Notes: generated by a model from the sequence alone, not told the origin. DNA of 64,000 nt from Nakamurella flava (GCF_005298075.1 NZ_SZZH01000003.1:62001-126000); one strand, 5' to 3'. Positions 7,663 through 17,311 are shown, numbered from the stretch's first letter. Numbers and translations are program-made.

Positions 7663-9438
7663 GTGAGACGTCCCCACTGGAACGGCCGGGGCCTGACCCG
7701 CGGCCTCGCCGCCGCGGCGGCCGCGACCCTGGCCGTCGGCCTGGCCTCCTGCGCCAGCTCCGACCGGGGCAGCGATGCCTCGTCCACCGCCCCCGGGAGC
7801 GGTGCGCCCGGATCGAGCGCGAGTGGTTCCGGGGGGACGTCCGGTTCGGCGGGCAGCGGCGGTGGCGCCGCCGCCGACACCTTCATCTTCGGCGCCGCCG
7901 GCGCCCCCAGCATGTTCGATCCGCTGTACGCGACCGACGGCGAGACCTTCCGGGTGGCCCGGCAGATCAACGAGGGCCTCATCAAGTTCACCCCGGGCAC
8001 CGCCGACCCGGAGCCGGCACTGGCCACGTCGTGGGAGTCGTCGGCCGACGGCAAGACGTGGACGTTCACCATGCGGGACGGGGTGAAGTTCCACGACGGC
8101 ACCACCGTCGATGCTGCTGCGGCCTGCTTCAACCTCGATCGCATGTACAACCAGACCGGGGCCGGGGCGACTCAGGCGCAGTACTGGTCGGACGTCATGG
8201 GCGGCTTCAAGGACCAGAAGGACGATGCCGGCCAGCCGGTGCCCTCGCTGTATGCGGGCTGCCAGGCCGACGGCAACAAGGCCGTCATCACCCTGAACTC
8301 GTCGACCTCGAAGTTCCCCGGTGTGCTCGGCCTGCCCTCCTACTCGATCCAGTCGCCGACCGCACTGCAGCAGTACGACGCGAACAACGTGCAGGCCCAG
8401 GGCGACTCGTTCGCCTACCCGTCCTACGCGACCGAGCACCCGACCGGCGCCGGCCCCTACAAGTTCCAGTCGTACGACCAGGCCAACAACACCGTCACCC
8501 TCGTCCGCAACGACGACTACTACGGCGACAAGGCCAAGACGGCGACGCTGATCTTCAAGATCATCCCGTCGGAGACCGCCCGTAAGCAGGAGCTGCAGGC
8601 CGGCACCATCGACGGGTACGACCTGCCGAACCCGGCGGACTGGTCCGGGCTGAAGGACGCCGGCTTCCAGGTCGAGGTGCGGCCCGCGTTCAACGTGCTG
8701 TACGTCGGCCTGACCCAGGGCAACAACCCCGCCCTGGCCGATCTCAAGGTGCGGCAGGCCATCGCCCACGCCCTGAACCGCCAGCAGTTCGTCACCTCGC
8801 AGCTCCCCGAGGGCGCGAAGGTGGCCGACATCTTCTACCCGGACACCGTCGACGGCTACACCGACGACGTCACCAAGTACGACTACGACGTCGACAAGGC
8901 GAAGTCGCTGCTGGCCGAGGCCGGGCAGTCGAACCTGACCCTGAACTTCTGGTGGCCGACCGAGGTCAGCCGGCCGTACATGCCGGACCCCAAGAGCGTC
9001 TTCACCGCGTTCAAGGCCGACCTGGAGGCCGCGGGCATCACCGTCAACGAGACCTCCAAGCCGTGGAACGGCGGCTACCTGGACGGCGTCGAGGCGCACC
9101 AGGCCGACGTCTTCCTGCTCGGTTGGACGGGTGACTACAACACGCCGGACAACTTCATCGGCACGTTCTTCACCCGCACCGACAACCGCTTCAACACCGG
9201 CACCCAGCCGTGGGGCGCCGAGCTGTCGGACCAGCTGAAGGCGGCCGACGCCATTCCGGACAAGGACCAGCGGGACGCGGCGTACGTCGAGATCAACAAG
9301 AAGATCGCCGCCGACTACATCCCGGCGATCCCGATCTCCAACTCGCCGCCGGCGATCGTGGTGGCCGGCAACGTGCAGGGCCTGGTGGCCAGCCCGCTCA
9401 CCGACGAGCGGTTCGCCTCGGTCTCCAAGACGGGCTGA
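7663..9438 (+). CDS. Peptide/solute ABC transporter substrate-binding lipoprotein (SBP family 5)
   Basis: A 591-residue lipoprotein with an Arg-rich N-terminus, a hydrophobic stretch and lipobox VGLASC (Cys about 30), then a Ser/Gly-rich linker. The mature part is a family-5 (DppA/OppA-like) binding protein: MFDPLYATDGETFRVARQINEGL, the LATSWESSADGKTWTFTMRDGVKFHDG signature, and VRQAIAHALNRQQF. It captures di- or oligopeptides or similar solutes outside the membrane for the DppBC channel. GTG at 7663 was chosen over an upstream ATG because GGAGG precedes it and it begins the signal peptide. First gene of a five-gene operon. Confidence 0.85.
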   Translation: MRRPHWNGRGLTRGLAAAAAATLAVGLASCASSDRGSDASSTAPGSGAPGSSASGSGGTSGSAGSGGGAAADTFIFGAAGAPSMFDPLYATDGETFRVARQINEGLIKFTPGTADPEPALATSWESSADGKTWTFTMRDGVKFHDGTTVDAAAACFNLDRMYNQTGAGATQAQYWSDVMGGFKDQKDDAGQPVPSLYAGCQADGNKAVITLNSSTSKFPGVLGLPSYSIQSPTALQQYDANNVQAQGDSFAYPSYATEHPTGAGPYKFQSYDQANNTVTLVRNDDYYGDKAKTATLIFKIIPSETARKQELQAGTIDGYDLPNPADWSGLKDAGFQVEVRPAFNVLYVGLTQGNNPALADLKVRQAIAHALNRQQFVTSQLPEGAKVADIFYPDTVDGYTDDVTKYDYDVDKAKSLLAEAGQSNLTLNFWWPTEVSRPYMPDPKSVFTAFKADLEAAGITVNETSKPWNGGYLDGVEAHQADVFLLGWTGDYNTPDNFIGTFFTRTDNRFNTGTQPWGAELSDQLKAADAIPDKDQRDAAYVEINKKIAADYIPAIPISNSPPAIVVAGNVQGLVASPLTDERFASVSKTG

Positions 9439-9444
9439 GGGGTG

Positions 9445-9482
9445 ACGGCGGTGGTTCCGGCTCCGGCCGGAACCACCGCCGT
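9445..9482 (+). terminator. 17-bp perfect hairpin after the binding-protein gene
   Basis: ACGGCGGTGGTTCCGGC (9445-9461) pairs exactly with 9466-9482 around a 4-nt loop, 6 nt after the lipoprotein stop codon and 48 nt before dppB. There is no T-run. It may attenuate transcription or protect the upstream mRNA, so that binding protein is made in excess over channel; the same layout occurs at 34.55 kb. Confidence 0.7.
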
Positions 9483-9529
9483 GCCACCGCCGTCCCCGGG
9501 GTTCCTCGGCTCCAGAAAGGTCCGACCGC

Positions 9530-10540
9530 GTGCTCCGCTACACCGTTCGGCGTCTGCTGCAACTGGTGCTCGTGCTTTTCGTGCTCTCGATCCTGCTGTT
9601 CGTCTGGCTGCGCAACCTGCCCGGCGGCACCGTCACCGCGATCCTGGGTGACCGGGCCACCCCGGAGAAGCGGGCCGAACTGGAGTCGGTGCTCGGGCTC
9701 GATCAGCCGATCTTCGTCCAGTACTTCAAGTTCCTGGGCCGGGCCCTGACGGGCGACTTCGGTCAGTCGACCGGTGTCGCCCCGGGGACCGACGCGCTCC
9801 AGGTCTTCCTCACCCGGTTCGGCGCGACCGTCGAGCTGGCCTTCGGCGCGATCGTGCTGGCCCTGCTGCTGGGCATCCCGCTCGGCTACTGGGCGGCCCG
9901 GCGCAAGGGGGGCGTCCTGGACAGCGGCCTGATCGTCGTCTCTCTCGTCGGTATCGCCGTCCCGGTGTTCTTTCTCGCCTTCCTGCTCAAGTACGTGTTT
10001 GCGGTCCGGATGGGCTTGCTGCCGCCGTCCGGACGGCAGACCCCCAACATCGACGCCACCCGGGTCACCGGCCTGTTCGTCCTCGACGGTCTGCTGACCC
10101 GCGAGTGGGACGCGTCCTGGGACGCCGTCAAACATCTGATCCTGCCGTGGATCGCACTGGCCACGATCCCGTTCGCCGTCATCTTCCGGATCACCCGGGC
10201 CTCCGTCCTGGAGGTGCAGGGTGAGGACTTCGTGCGCACCGCCGAGGCGAAGGGCCTGACCACGTCGACCATCCGCAGCCGGCACATCCTGCGCAACGCC
10301 ATGCTGCCGGTCATCACGGTGACCGGTCTGCAGACCGGCGCCCTGCTGGTCGGCGCCGTCCTGACCGAGACCGTCTTCGCCTACCCCGGGATCGGGGAGG
10401 CGCTGGCCGTCGGCTTCACCAAGAAGGACTATCCCGTGATCCAGGTCGTCGTCATCGCATCGGCCGCCGCCTTCGTCATCATCAACACCGTCGTCGACCT
10501 CCTCTACGCGGTGGTCGACCCGCGCATCCGGACCCGCTGA
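9530..10540 (+). CDS. dppB: Peptide ABC transporter permease, DppB type
   Basis: A 336-residue inner-membrane permease starting at a GTG (LRYTVRRLLQLVLVLFVLS). It has the N-terminal membrane anchor and extracellular GLDQPIFVQYFKFLGRALTGDFG segment typical of DppB/OppB. The cytoplasmic EAA loop is EDFVRTAEAKGLTTSTIRSRHIL. About six membrane segments are visible, ending in VVDLLYAVVDPRIR. It pairs with DppC to form the channel. Its stop overlaps the dppC start by one base (TGATG), indicating translational coupling. Whether the substrate is dipeptide, oligopeptide or something else cannot be told from sequence. Confidence 0.85.
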   Translation: MLRYTVRRLLQLVLVLFVLSILLFVWLRNLPGGTVTAILGDRATPEKRAELESVLGLDQPIFVQYFKFLGRALTGDFGQSTGVAPGTDALQVFLTRFGATVELAFGAIVLALLLGIPLGYWAARRKGGVLDSGLIVVSLVGIAVPVFFLAFLLKYVFAVRMGLLPPSGRQTPNIDATRVTGLFVLDGLLTREWDASWDAVKHLILPWIALATIPFAVIFRITRASVLEVQGEDFVRTAEAKGLTTSTIRSRHILRNAMLPVITVTGLQTGALLVGAVLTETVFAYPGIGEALAVGFTKKDYPVIQVVVIASAAAFVIINTVVDLLYAVVDPRIRTR

Positions 10541-11475
10541 TGGTCACCACGTACCGGCGAGCCCGGGAACAGCGCATCGACTCCTTGGTCAACGACGAGG
10601 ACAAGGGCACGTCGCTGTGGGCCTCGGCCTGGGAGCGGCTGAAGTACTCGCCGCTGTTCTGGATCGGCGCGGTGATCATCACCGCGTTCGTGCTGCTGGC
10701 GATCATCGGGCCGTTCCTGGCCCCGCACAGCCCGGGTGACCAGCTGCTCATCGGGCAGACGTCGCGCTCCCGCAACGAGATCGCTCCCGCCCAGCCCGGT
10801 TTCCTGCTCGGCGGCGACACCCAGGGGCGCGATCTGTTCTCCCGCCTGCTCGTCGGGAGCCGGCAGACCCTGCTGGTCGGCGTGCTGGCCACCCTGCTCG
10901 GGCTGACCGGTGGGCTGATCCTGGGCATCCTGGCCGGCGCCTTCGGCGGCTGGGTCGACACCGTGGTGATGCGCATCGTCGACGTGATGCTCTCGATTCC
11001 CAGTCTGCTGCTGGCCATCTCGATCGCCGTGCTGTTCACCAACCCCAATCTGACCAGCGTGATCATCGCGGTCGCGGTCACCCAGATCCCGGTGTTCGCC
11101 CGGTTGCTGCGCGGGCAGATGCTGGCCCAACGCGGGTCCGATCACGTCCTCGCCGCCCGCGCTCTCGGGGTCAAGCCGGGAGCGATCGTCTTCCGGCACA
11201 TGGTGCCGAACTCGCTCTCCCCGGTGATCGTGCAGTCGACCCTGGTGATCGCCACTTCGATCATCGACGCGGCCGCGCTGTCCTTCCTCGGTCTCGGGTC
11301 GCAGGACGTCGACTCCCCGGAGTGGGGGCAGATGCTCGGTGAGGCGCAGGACCGGATCGACTCGCACCCGGGCCTGGCCTTCTGGCCGGCCATCTGCATC
11401 ATCGTCGTCGCGCTCGGGTTCACGCTGCTCGGCGAATCCCTGCGCGAGGCCATCGATCCCAAGAGCCGGCGGTGA
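10540..11475 (+). CDS. dppC: Peptide ABC transporter permease, DppC type
   Basis: A 311-residue permease with the DppC layout: a cytoplasmic N-terminus, a first membrane helix followed by the PFLAPHSPGDQ loop, then FLLGGDTQGRDLFSRLLVGSR, the family hallmark before the core helices. The EAA loop that contacts the ATPases is SDHVLAARALGVKPGAIVFRHM. The C-terminal LGLGSQDVDSPEWGQML and FTLLGESLREAIDPK complete the match. It starts inside the dppB stop codon. It forms the membrane channel with DppB, energised by the two downstream ATPases. Confidence 0.87.
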   Translation: MVTTYRRAREQRIDSLVNDEDKGTSLWASAWERLKYSPLFWIGAVIITAFVLLAIIGPFLAPHSPGDQLLIGQTSRSRNEIAPAQPGFLLGGDTQGRDLFSRLLVGSRQTLLVGVLATLLGLTGGLILGILAGAFGGWVDTVVMRIVDVMLSIPSLLLAISIAVLFTNPNLTSVIIAVAVTQIPVFARLLRGQMLAQRGSDHVLAARALGVKPGAIVFRHMVPNSLSPVIVQSTLVIATSIIDAAALSFLGLGSQDVDSPEWGQMLGEAQDRIDSHPGLAFWPAICIIVVALGFTLLGESLREAIDPKSRR

Positions 11476-11482
11476 TGCGGTC

Positions 11483-12505
11483 ATGACGGAGGCACTGCTG
11501 CGGGTGGAGGACCTCACCGTCCGGTTCCACCGCCGGGGCGTCGCCCCGATGACCGCGGTCGACGGCGTCAGCTTCGCGGTCAGTCCCGGTCAGACCGTCG
11601 GGCTGGTGGGCGAATCCGGCTGCGGAAAGTCGGTCACGTCGCTGGCGATCATGCGGCTGCTGGCGCGGCGGGGGAACTCGGTGTCCGGGACCGTCGACTT
11701 CGAGGGCACCGACCTGCTCAGCCTTCCGTTGCGGGCCATGCGCGACCGTCGCGGCCGGGACCTGGCGATGATCTTCCAGGATCCGCTGTCGTCGTTGAAC
11801 CCGGTCGTGCCGATCGGCGTGCAGGTCACCGAGGTACTGGAGCGGCATCGGGGGATGAAGCGCGGACCGGCGATGCGCGAGGCCCGCGAACTGCTCGACT
11901 CCGTCGGCATCCCCGATCCGTCCCGCCGGCTCAAGGAGTACCCGCACCAGCTGTCCGGTGGCATGCGGCAGCGGGCGCTCATCGCCATGGCGCTGGCCTG
12001 CCGGCCCCGGCTGCTCATCGCCGACGAACCGACCACCGCGCTGGACGTCACCATCCAGGCCCAGATCCTCACCCTGCTGCGCACTCTGGTCACCGAGCAC
12101 GGCACCGCGCTGATCATGATCACGCACGATCTGGGCGTGGTCGCCGGACTGTGCGACGAGGTGAACGTCCTGTACGCCGGACGCGTGGTGGAGCGGGCCG
12201 ACCGGCACGAGCTGTTCGCCGATCCACGGCACCCGTACACGCACGGCCTGCTGGAGTCGATCCCGCGGCTGGACGGCGACCCCGGGGAGCGGTTGACACC
12301 GATCGTCGGCTCGGTGTCCGACAACATCCCGTGGACCGACGGGTGTGCGTTCGCGCCGCGATGCTCCCGGGAGATCGACCTCTGCCGTCAGGTCACCCCG
12401 AAGCTCGAGAGGATCGCCGCGGCCGGACATCTCGGTCGCTGCCACAACCCCGTCGAACCGGTGGCCGCGCACCCGGCCGAGCACCTGCGGAAGGAGCTCT
12501 CGTGA
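11483..12505 (+). CDS. dppD: Peptide ABC transporter ATP-binding protein, DppD type
   Basis: A 340-residue ATPase. Walker A is GESGCGKS, the Q-loop is [11 protein letters not shown], the ABC signature is LSGGMRQR, Walker B is [12 protein letters not shown] and the H-loop is ITHDLGVV. The C-terminal oligopeptide-transporter extension includes the cysteine-bearing [15 protein letters not shown], which in DppD/OppD homologues can bind a 4Fe-4S cluster. ATG at 11483 lies 7 nt after dppC. It is followed by dppF with a 4-nt GTGA overlap, so the two ATPases are made together and probably work as a heterodimer. Confidence 0.88.
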   Translation: MTEALLRVEDLTVRFHRRGVAPMTAVDGVSFAVSPGQTVGLVGESGCGKSVTSLAIMRLLARRGNSVSGTVDFEGTDLLSLPLRAMRDRRGRDLAMIFQDPLSSLNPVVPIGVQVTEVLERHRGMKRGPAMREARELLDSVGIPDPSRRLKEYPHQLSGGMRQRALIAMALACRPRLLIADEPTTALDVTIQAQILTLLRTLVTEHGTALIMITHDLGVVAGLCDEVNVLYAGRVVERADRHELFADPRHPYTHGLLESIPRLDGDPGERLTPIVGSVSDNIPWTDGCAFAPRCSREIDLCRQVTPKLERIAAAGHLGRCHNPVEPVAAHPAEHLRKELS

Positions 12506-13701
12506 CCACCGGACCGGCGTGGGAGGACCCCATCGTCGTCGACCCCGACGAGGCGACCGCCCGGGCGGCGGCCGACGCCGCGACCGACCGGGTGGAGAAG
12601 GGCGCGCACGAGTCCGAGCCGTTGCCGGACGCCCCGGCGGCCGAGCAGTCGGCCATCACCCGGGACGCCGACGTGCTGCTGGCCGTCGACGACCTCAAGG
12701 TGCACTTCCCGATCCGTCGCGGGGTGCTGTTCGACCGGGTGGTCGGGCACGTCTACGCCGTCGACGGGGTCTCGCTGGCCGTCCGTCGCGGCGAGACGTA
12801 CGGGCTGGTCGGCGAGTCCGGTTGCGGCAAGACCACTCTGGGCCGGGCCATCCTGCGACTGGTCGAGCCCACCGGTGGGACCGTGCACTTCGATGGGGAG
12901 GACGTCTCGGCGCTGAAGGCCGAACCGCTGCGGCAGATGCGGCAGAGGATGCAGATGGTCTTCCAGGACCCGCTGTCCTCGCTGGACCCCCGGCAGTCGG
13001 TGCAGTCCATCCTCGAGGAGGGGATGCGGGCCCACGGCATCGCCACCGCCGGCGGCGCCGGCACCGCGCGGCTCAAGGAGCTGCTGTCCGCCGTCGGCCT
13101 GCCGACCTCGGCCCTGCGGAAGTTCCCGCACGAGTTCTCCGGCGGCCAGCGGCAGCGCATCGGGATCGCCCGGGCGCTGGCCGTGGAGCCCGACCTGATC
13201 GTCGCCGACGAGCCGGTATCGGCGCTGGACGTCTCCGTCCAGGCCCAGGTGATCAACGTGCTGTCCGACCTGCAGACCGACCTCGGCCTGACCTACGTCG
13301 TCATCGCCCACGACCTCGCCGTCGTCCGGCACATCTCCGACCGGGTGGGAGTCATGTACCTGGGGGCGTTGGTCGAGGAGGCGACCTCGGCCGACCTGTA
13401 CGCCGAGCCGTCGCACCCCTACACCCGGGCGCTGCTGTCGGCCGTTCCGGTGCCCGACCCGCTGGTCGAGGACAGCCGCGAGCGGATCCTGCTCAAGGGC
13501 GACCTGCCGTCACCGGCCAACCCGCCGTCCGGCTGCCGGTTCCACACCCGCTGCCCCTGGCGGCAGCCCACCCGCTGCGACGACGAACGCCCGGTGCTCG
13601 CCGAACTGGCCCCCGGTCACCGCGTGGCCTGTCATTACGCGGCCGAGATCGCCGCCGGGACACTGCAGCCGCATGCGGTGGAGACCGACGCAATCCCATA
13701 G
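12502..13701 (+). CDS. dppF: Peptide ABC transporter ATP-binding protein, DppF type
   Basis: A 399-residue ATPase, the partner of DppD. Walker A is GESGCGKT, the Q-loop [11 protein letters not shown], the signature FSGGQRQR, Walker [13 protein letters not shown] and the H-loop IAHDLAVV. It has an unusual acidic 50-residue N-terminal extension before the domain begins at [13 protein letters not shown]; the family usually starts within 10 residues of that point. The GTG start overlaps the dppD stop. The C-terminal [15 protein letters not shown] keeps four cysteines of the oligopeptide-transporter extension. Last gene of the operon; a palindromic repeat begins 5 nt after its stop. Confidence 0.87.
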   Translation: MTTGPAWEDPIVVDPDEATARAAADAATDRVEKGAHESEPLPDAPAAEQSAITRDADVLLAVDDLKVHFPIRRGVLFDRVVGHVYAVDGVSLAVRRGETYGLVGESGCGKTTLGRAILRLVEPTGGTVHFDGEDVSALKAEPLRQMRQRMQMVFQDPLSSLDPRQSVQSILEEGMRAHGIATAGGAGTARLKELLSAVGLPTSALRKFPHEFSGGQRQRIGIARALAVEPDLIVADEPVSALDVSVQAQVINVLSDLQTDLGLTYVVIAHDLAVVRHISDRVGVMYLGALVEEATSADLYAEPSHPYTRALLSAVPVPDPLVEDSRERILLKGDLPSPANPPSGCRFHTRCPWRQPTRCDDERPVLAELAPGHRVACHYAAEIAAGTLQPHAVETDAIP

Positions 13702-13706
13702 GTCAG

Positions 13707-13759
13707 GGTCGGTAAAGAATGCCGCTACGACTCGAGTGGTAGCGGCGTTCTTGACCGAC
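13707..13759. repeat. Palindromic element, copy 1 (GGTCGGTAAAG family)
   Basis: Left arm GGTCGGTAAAGAATGCCGCT (from 13707) continues AC and faces its near-complement ending TTCTTGACCGAC at 13759, around a 10-nt loop. The dppF stop lies 5 nt upstream. It probably terminates the dpp operon. Other copies are at 15232, 16359, 17303 and 41439. Confidence 0.85.
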
Positions 13760-13851
13760 GCGGACGTCTGTGGCGTCCTGTTCGGGTGGCCCGGGTTGCC
13801 GATGCGCACGCCGACACCGGCGAGGCGGCGGGCGGCGCGGATGATCACGGC

Positions 13852-15267
13852 ATGACCGTGACCACCCCGCCGGACAGCCGCCATCGGTGGACGATCTTCG
13901 CCGTCTGCGGGCTGAGCATGGTGCTGGTCGGTCTGGACACCACGATCGTCAACGTCGGGTTGCCCTCGATCGGCGAGGGGCTCGGCGTACCGACCAACGA
14001 GCTGGCCTGGGTGATCGACGCCTACACGGTGACGCTGGCCAGCCTGCTCATCACCTCGGGGGCGTTGGCCGACCGCTTCGGCCGGCGGCGGATGTTCCGT
14101 GTCGGTCTGACCGTCTTCGGCCTGGCCTCGGTGGCCTGTGCGCTGGCCCCGACGGTGGAGGCACTCATCGCCGCCCGGGTCGTGCAGGGCGTCGGCGCCT
14201 CCATGCTCAACCCGGTCGCCCTGGCGATCGTCGCCCACACCATGACCGACCCGCGGGAACGGGCCCGGGCGCTCGGTTTCTGGGGGGCGCTCTTCGGTAT
14301 CAGCATGGCGGCCGGTCCGCTGGTCGGCGGGGTGCTCATCGCCTCGTTCGGCTGGCGGTCGCTGTTCTGGATCAACGTGCCCGTCATCGCCGTGGCCCTG
14401 CTCCTCGTCGCGGTGGTGATCCCGGAGTCGTGGGGCTCGCGCAGCCGACGGGTCGACCTGTTCGGTCAGGTCCTGCTGGCCGTGGTGCTGTTCCTCGCCG
14501 TGGGGCTGCTCATCGAGGCACCCCGGTGGGGCTGGACCGCTCCGGGCACGCTCGTCGGGGTGGGGGTGCTCGCCCTGGCGCTGCCGACGTTCGTCGCCGT
14601 CGAACGGCGGACGTCCGAGCCCCTGATGGAGCTCGGCCTGTTCCACCGGCCCGTCTTCACGGCGGCCGTGGTGGGCGCGGTCGCCGCTTTCGTCGCGCTG
14701 AGCGCGGCGCTGCTGCTGATCACCGTGAGCACGCAGCACGGGCGAGGCTGGACCCCGCTGCAGTCCGGTCTGGCCATGGGCCCCATGGCGCTGGCCATCG
14801 TCGTGTTCGCCCCGGTGTCGGGCCTGCTGGTCGCCCGGGGTCGGGCCCCTCTGGCCCTGACTCTGGCCGGAGTCACGGTCGTGGTCGGTGCCGTGGCCGC
14901 CGGCATCGCCGGCGTCGACGGCTCCCTGTCGGTGGTGCTCGCTGCCTATGCCGTGATCGGGGCCGGGCTGGGGTTGGGCAACGCGCCGCTGACGAACACG
15001 GCCATCAGCTCGCTTCCGGTCGAACGGGCCGGGGTGGCCGGCGCCATCACGTCCACCGCTCGCCAGTTCGGCTCGGCCCTGGGCATCGCCGCCATCGGGG
15101 CGATCCTTGCCGGGACACAGGCCGTCCAGGTGGCCGCGGCCAGCCTGCCCGGTTGGCTGCTGGTCGCATCGTGCGGGGCGGTGCTCCTCGGCGTCGCGGC
15201 CATTTGCCATGGTCGGCGCACTCCCCGCCCGGGTCGGTCAAGAACGCCGCTACCGGTCACCCGGTAG
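13852..15267 (+). CDS. MFS drug/solute exporter, DHA2 (14-helix) family
   Basis: A 471-residue membrane protein starting MTVTTPPDSRHRW. Landmarks of the EmrB/QacA-like DHA2 family are MVLVGLDTTIVNVGLPSI in helix 1, the motif A loop GALADRFGRRRMF between helices 2 and 3, and motif C-like GPLVGGVLIASFGWRSLFW in helix 5. It would export drugs or other small molecules using the proton gradient; substrate unknown. The ATG at 13852 gives a normal N-terminus; the frame extends 22 residues further upstream. Its last residues and its TAG stop are encoded inside palindromic copy 2, so the C-terminus (RSRTPLPVTR) is repeat-derived. Confidence 0.85.
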   Translation: MTVTTPPDSRHRWTIFAVCGLSMVLVGLDTTIVNVGLPSIGEGLGVPTNELAWVIDAYTVTLASLLITSGALADRFGRRRMFRVGLTVFGLASVACALAPTVEALIAARVVQGVGASMLNPVALAIVAHTMTDPRERARALGFWGALFGISMAAGPLVGGVLIASFGWRSLFWINVPVIAVALLLVAVVIPESWGSRSRRVDLFGQVLLAVVLFLAVGLLIEAPRWGWTAPGTLVGVGVLALALPTFVAVERRTSEPLMELGLFHRPVFTAAVVGAVAAFVALSAALLLITVSTQHGRGWTPLQSGLAMGPMALAIVVFAPVSGLLVARGRAPLALTLAGVTVVVGAVAAGIAGVDGSLSVVLAAYAVIGAGLGLGNAPLTNTAISSLPVERAGVAGAITSTARQFGSALGIAAIGAILAGTQAVQVAAASLPGWLLVASCGAVLLGVAAICHGRRTPRPGRSRTPLPVTR

Positions 15268-15283
15268 CGGCATTCTTGACCGA
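15232..15283. repeat. Palindromic element, copy 2, containing the MFS stop codon
   Basis: GGTCGGTCAAGAACGCCGCT (from 15232) continues ACCGG and pairs with CCGGTAGCGGCATTCTTGAC (from 15261) across a 4-nt loop. In this copy the usual GGTCGGTAA reads GGTCGGTCA, so translation runs on and stops at the TAG (15265-15267) in the right arm. Confidence 0.9.
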
Positions 15284-15410
15284 GCCCTCGTGGCTCTCGG
15301 CCGTCGGTGGTTGTCAACCCCTGGGGACGACCGGCGCTGCGGCCGGACGATTGTGGATGGATCCCGCCCGCACAGGCTGCGACCGGACCGGTCTGCCGCA
15401 GGCTGCCGGG

Positions 15411-16367
15411 ATGCCTCGACCGCCCGCGCCGCTACCCGCTGAGCTCCCCGATGTCATCGTGGTGGGTGACCATCTCGTCGCCGCCGGGCGTCTACGTCGC
15501 CGGGATCTGTGGGCGCCGCTGCATGGGGTGCGGATCGCGGCCGATGGGCCGGACGACTGGCGCGGACTCGCGGCGGAGGAGGCGTTCCACCGACGCTGCC
15601 GGGTCACCGCAGCGGTGCTGCCGAAGGGTGTCGGCTTCGGGTCGTTGACCGCGGCGCGGCTGTGGTCGGTGCCCTTGCCGTTGGCCCTGACGGACGACGA
15701 GCTCCACGTCGTTGCTCTGCCCGGTTCCTGGCCGACGAAGCGGCCGGGTATCAGATCGCGTCAACTGAAGGACCGGAACGCGTTCCTGGTCGAACGTGAC
15801 GGACTGCCGGTGATCGACCCGGCGACCCTGGCGTGCCATCTGGCGCTCGCGCTGCCAACGGACGATCTGGTAGCCGCCATCGACGCCCTCCTCCATGTCC
15901 CCGTCTTCCCGCAGGACGGTCGCCCCTTCCTCACCCCCGACGATCTGCGGGAACGGCTGTCGACCTACCGGGGGCCGGGCCGTCCTGCGGCCGCCTGGGC
16001 GATCACCCGCGCCCGGACGGGCGCCGAATCCCGTCCGGAGTCGTTACTCCGGTTGGCCATCGTGGCCGGGGGCCTGCCGGAGCCCCGGCTGAATCTGGCC
16101 ATCCACGACGACGACGGGCGCTTCCTCGGACGCGGCGACATGGTGTACGAGCAGTACCGGCTCGTCGTCGAGTACGACGGCGACCACCACCGCAGCGACA
16201 CCACCACCTACAACGACGATCTCGAACGGATCGACAGGCTGATGGCCGCCGGCTGGCGCGTCCTGCGCATCACCGCCGGCATGTTCTTCGGCCAGCGGAC
16301 GGCGGCTGTCGAGCGGGTCCGGTCGGCTCTGCTCGCCGCGGGTTGGCGCCCCTCCCTGGGTCGGTAA
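15411..16367 (+). CDS. AbiEi/DUF559-type protein with endonuclease-like C-terminal domain
   Basis: A 318-residue protein starting MPRPPAPLPAELPD. The N-terminal half resembles actinobacterial AbiEi-antitoxin-like DNA-binding proteins. The C-terminal half carries a DUF559/Vsr-like (PD-D/ExK fold) segment: GDMVYEQYRLVVEYDGDHHRSD, then LERIDRLMAAGWRVLRIT. The VEYDGDHH and WRVLRIT motifs are the usual core strands of that fold. Such genes are common single genes in actinomycetes, usually of unknown role, and no AbiEii toxin partner is adjacent. A much longer open frame reaches upstream but is antisense-type noise over the MFS gene; ATG at 15411 is the family start. The final Gly-Arg and TAA stop come from palindromic copy 3. 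Confidence 0.7.
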   Translation: MPRPPAPLPAELPDVIVVGDHLVAAGRLRRRDLWAPLHGVRIAADGPDDWRGLAAEEAFHRRCRVTAAVLPKGVGFGSLTAARLWSVPLPLALTDDELHVVALPGSWPTKRPGIRSRQLKDRNAFLVERDGLPVIDPATLACHLALALPTDDLVAAIDALLHVPVFPQDGRPFLTPDDLRERLSTYRGPGRPAAAWAITRARTGAESRPESLLRLAIVAGGLPEPRLNLAIHDDDGRFLGRGDMVYEQYRLVVEYDGDHHRSDTTTYNDDLERIDRLMAAGWRVLRITAGMFFGQRTAAVERVRSALLAAGWRPSLGR

Positions 16368-16411
16368 AGACCGCCGCTACCCGCCGAGAGGAAGCGGCAT
16401 CCTTTACCGAC
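16359..16411. repeat. Palindromic element, copy 3, containing a stop codon
   Basis: GGTCGGTAAAGACCGCCGCT (from 16359) pairs imperfectly with AAGCGGCATCCTTTACCGAC (from 16392). The TAA at 16365-16367 inside the left arm is the stop codon of the AbiEi-like gene, which therefore ends in Gly-Arg. Confidence 0.85.
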
Positions 16412-16441
16412 GCACCGAGTGGGGCCGGTACGGTCGGGCCC

Positions 16442-17311
16442 ATGCCGTCCGCGCCTTCGACCACCGACCGACGCCTGATCTTCCTGGACTTCGACGGCAC
16501 CCTCGCCGAGCACGGCGTCATCCCGCCCGGCCACCGCGAGACGGTGCGGGCCGCTCGCGCGGCCGGCCATCGGATCTTCCTGTGCACCGGTCGGCCGTGG
16601 TCGATGGTCACGCCCGACGTGCGTGCCCAGTTCGACGGGATCGTCGCCGCGGCCGGTGGGTACGTCGTCATCGACGGGCAGGTGCTGCTCGACCTGCGCT
16701 ACCCGGACGACCTGGCCGCCAAGGCGTTGGCGTGGCTCGACCGGCACGACTCGGCGTACCTGCTGGAGGCGCCCGACGCGTTGTACGGCCCGCCCGGGAT
16801 CGACCGTCGGGTCGTCGAGATCATGACGCGCCCGGGTCAACCACGGGACGAGCGCCACCAGGACACCTCGGACGACATCCTGTCCGTCCTGCGGATGCAG
16901 GACGACCTGAGCGGGGTGTCGTTCGGCAAGATCACCTGCTTCGACTCGCAGCGGTCGATGGCCGAGCTGTGCGAGCATCTCGGGCCCGAGGTGCTGCTGC
17001 TGCCCACGTCCGTGCCCGATCTGGGCGAGGCGTCCGGCGAGCTGCAGTTGACCGCGGTGCACAAGGCGGTCGGGATGGGCGTCGTCGTCGACCATCTCGG
17101 AGCGACGGTGGACGAGGTCATCGCCGCCGGCGACGGTCGCAACGACCAGGAGATGCTGGAGTACGCCGGGGTGGCCATCGCGGTCGCGGGCAGCAACCCG
17201 GACCTGCTCGCGGTGGCCGATCACGTCATGCCCGGCCCGCGGGACGACGGCCTGACCGTGGTCTTCACCGAGCTCGGCCTGCTGGCCCCCGCAGCGCAGA
17301 CCGGTCCGTAA
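16442..17311 (+). CDS. HAD-superfamily hydrolase, Cof-type sugar-phosphatase-like
   Basis: A 289-residue HAD phosphatase of the Cof (IIB cap) group. Motif I is FLDFDGTLAEHG with the Asp nucleophile and Asp acid/base, motif II is FLCTGRPW, and motifs III/IV are the lysine in LTAVHKAVGMG and GDGRNDQEMLEYAGVAIAV. Members dephosphorylate sugar phosphates, PLP or FMN-like compounds; the substrate cannot be predicted. It is a single gene between two palindromic elements. Copy 4 provides its TAA stop (Gly-Pro-stop, from GGTCCGTAA). The convergent tetritol-type operon starts ending 75 nt further on; a link with sugar phosphates there is possible but unsupported. Confidence 0.85.
   Translation: MPSAPSTTDRRLIFLDFDGTLAEHGVIPPGHRETVRAARAAGHRIFLCTGRPWSMVTPDVRAQFDGIVAAAGGYVVIDGQVLLDLRYPDDLAAKALAWLDRHDSAYLLEAPDALYGPPGIDRRVVEIMTRPGQPRDERHQDTSDDILSVLRMQDDLSGVSFGKITCFDSQRSMAELCEHLGPEVLLLPTSVPDLGEASGELQLTAVHKAVGMGVVVDHLGATVDEVIAAGDGRNDQEMLEYAGVAIAVAGSNPDLLAVADHVMPGPRDDGLTVVFTELGLLAPAAQTGP

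Noticed and set aside
13887-16367. 826-residue open frame spanning the MFS and AbiEi-like genes
   Set aside because: Only the last 318 codons have a plausible protein; the upstream part overlaps the MFS gene in another frame and has the Arg/Gly-rich composition of high-GC shadow frames.
15411-17311. AbiE-type toxin-antitoxin pair
   Set aside because: The neighbour is a HAD phosphatase, not an AbiEii nucleotidyltransferase, so only an orphan AbiEi-like protein is called.
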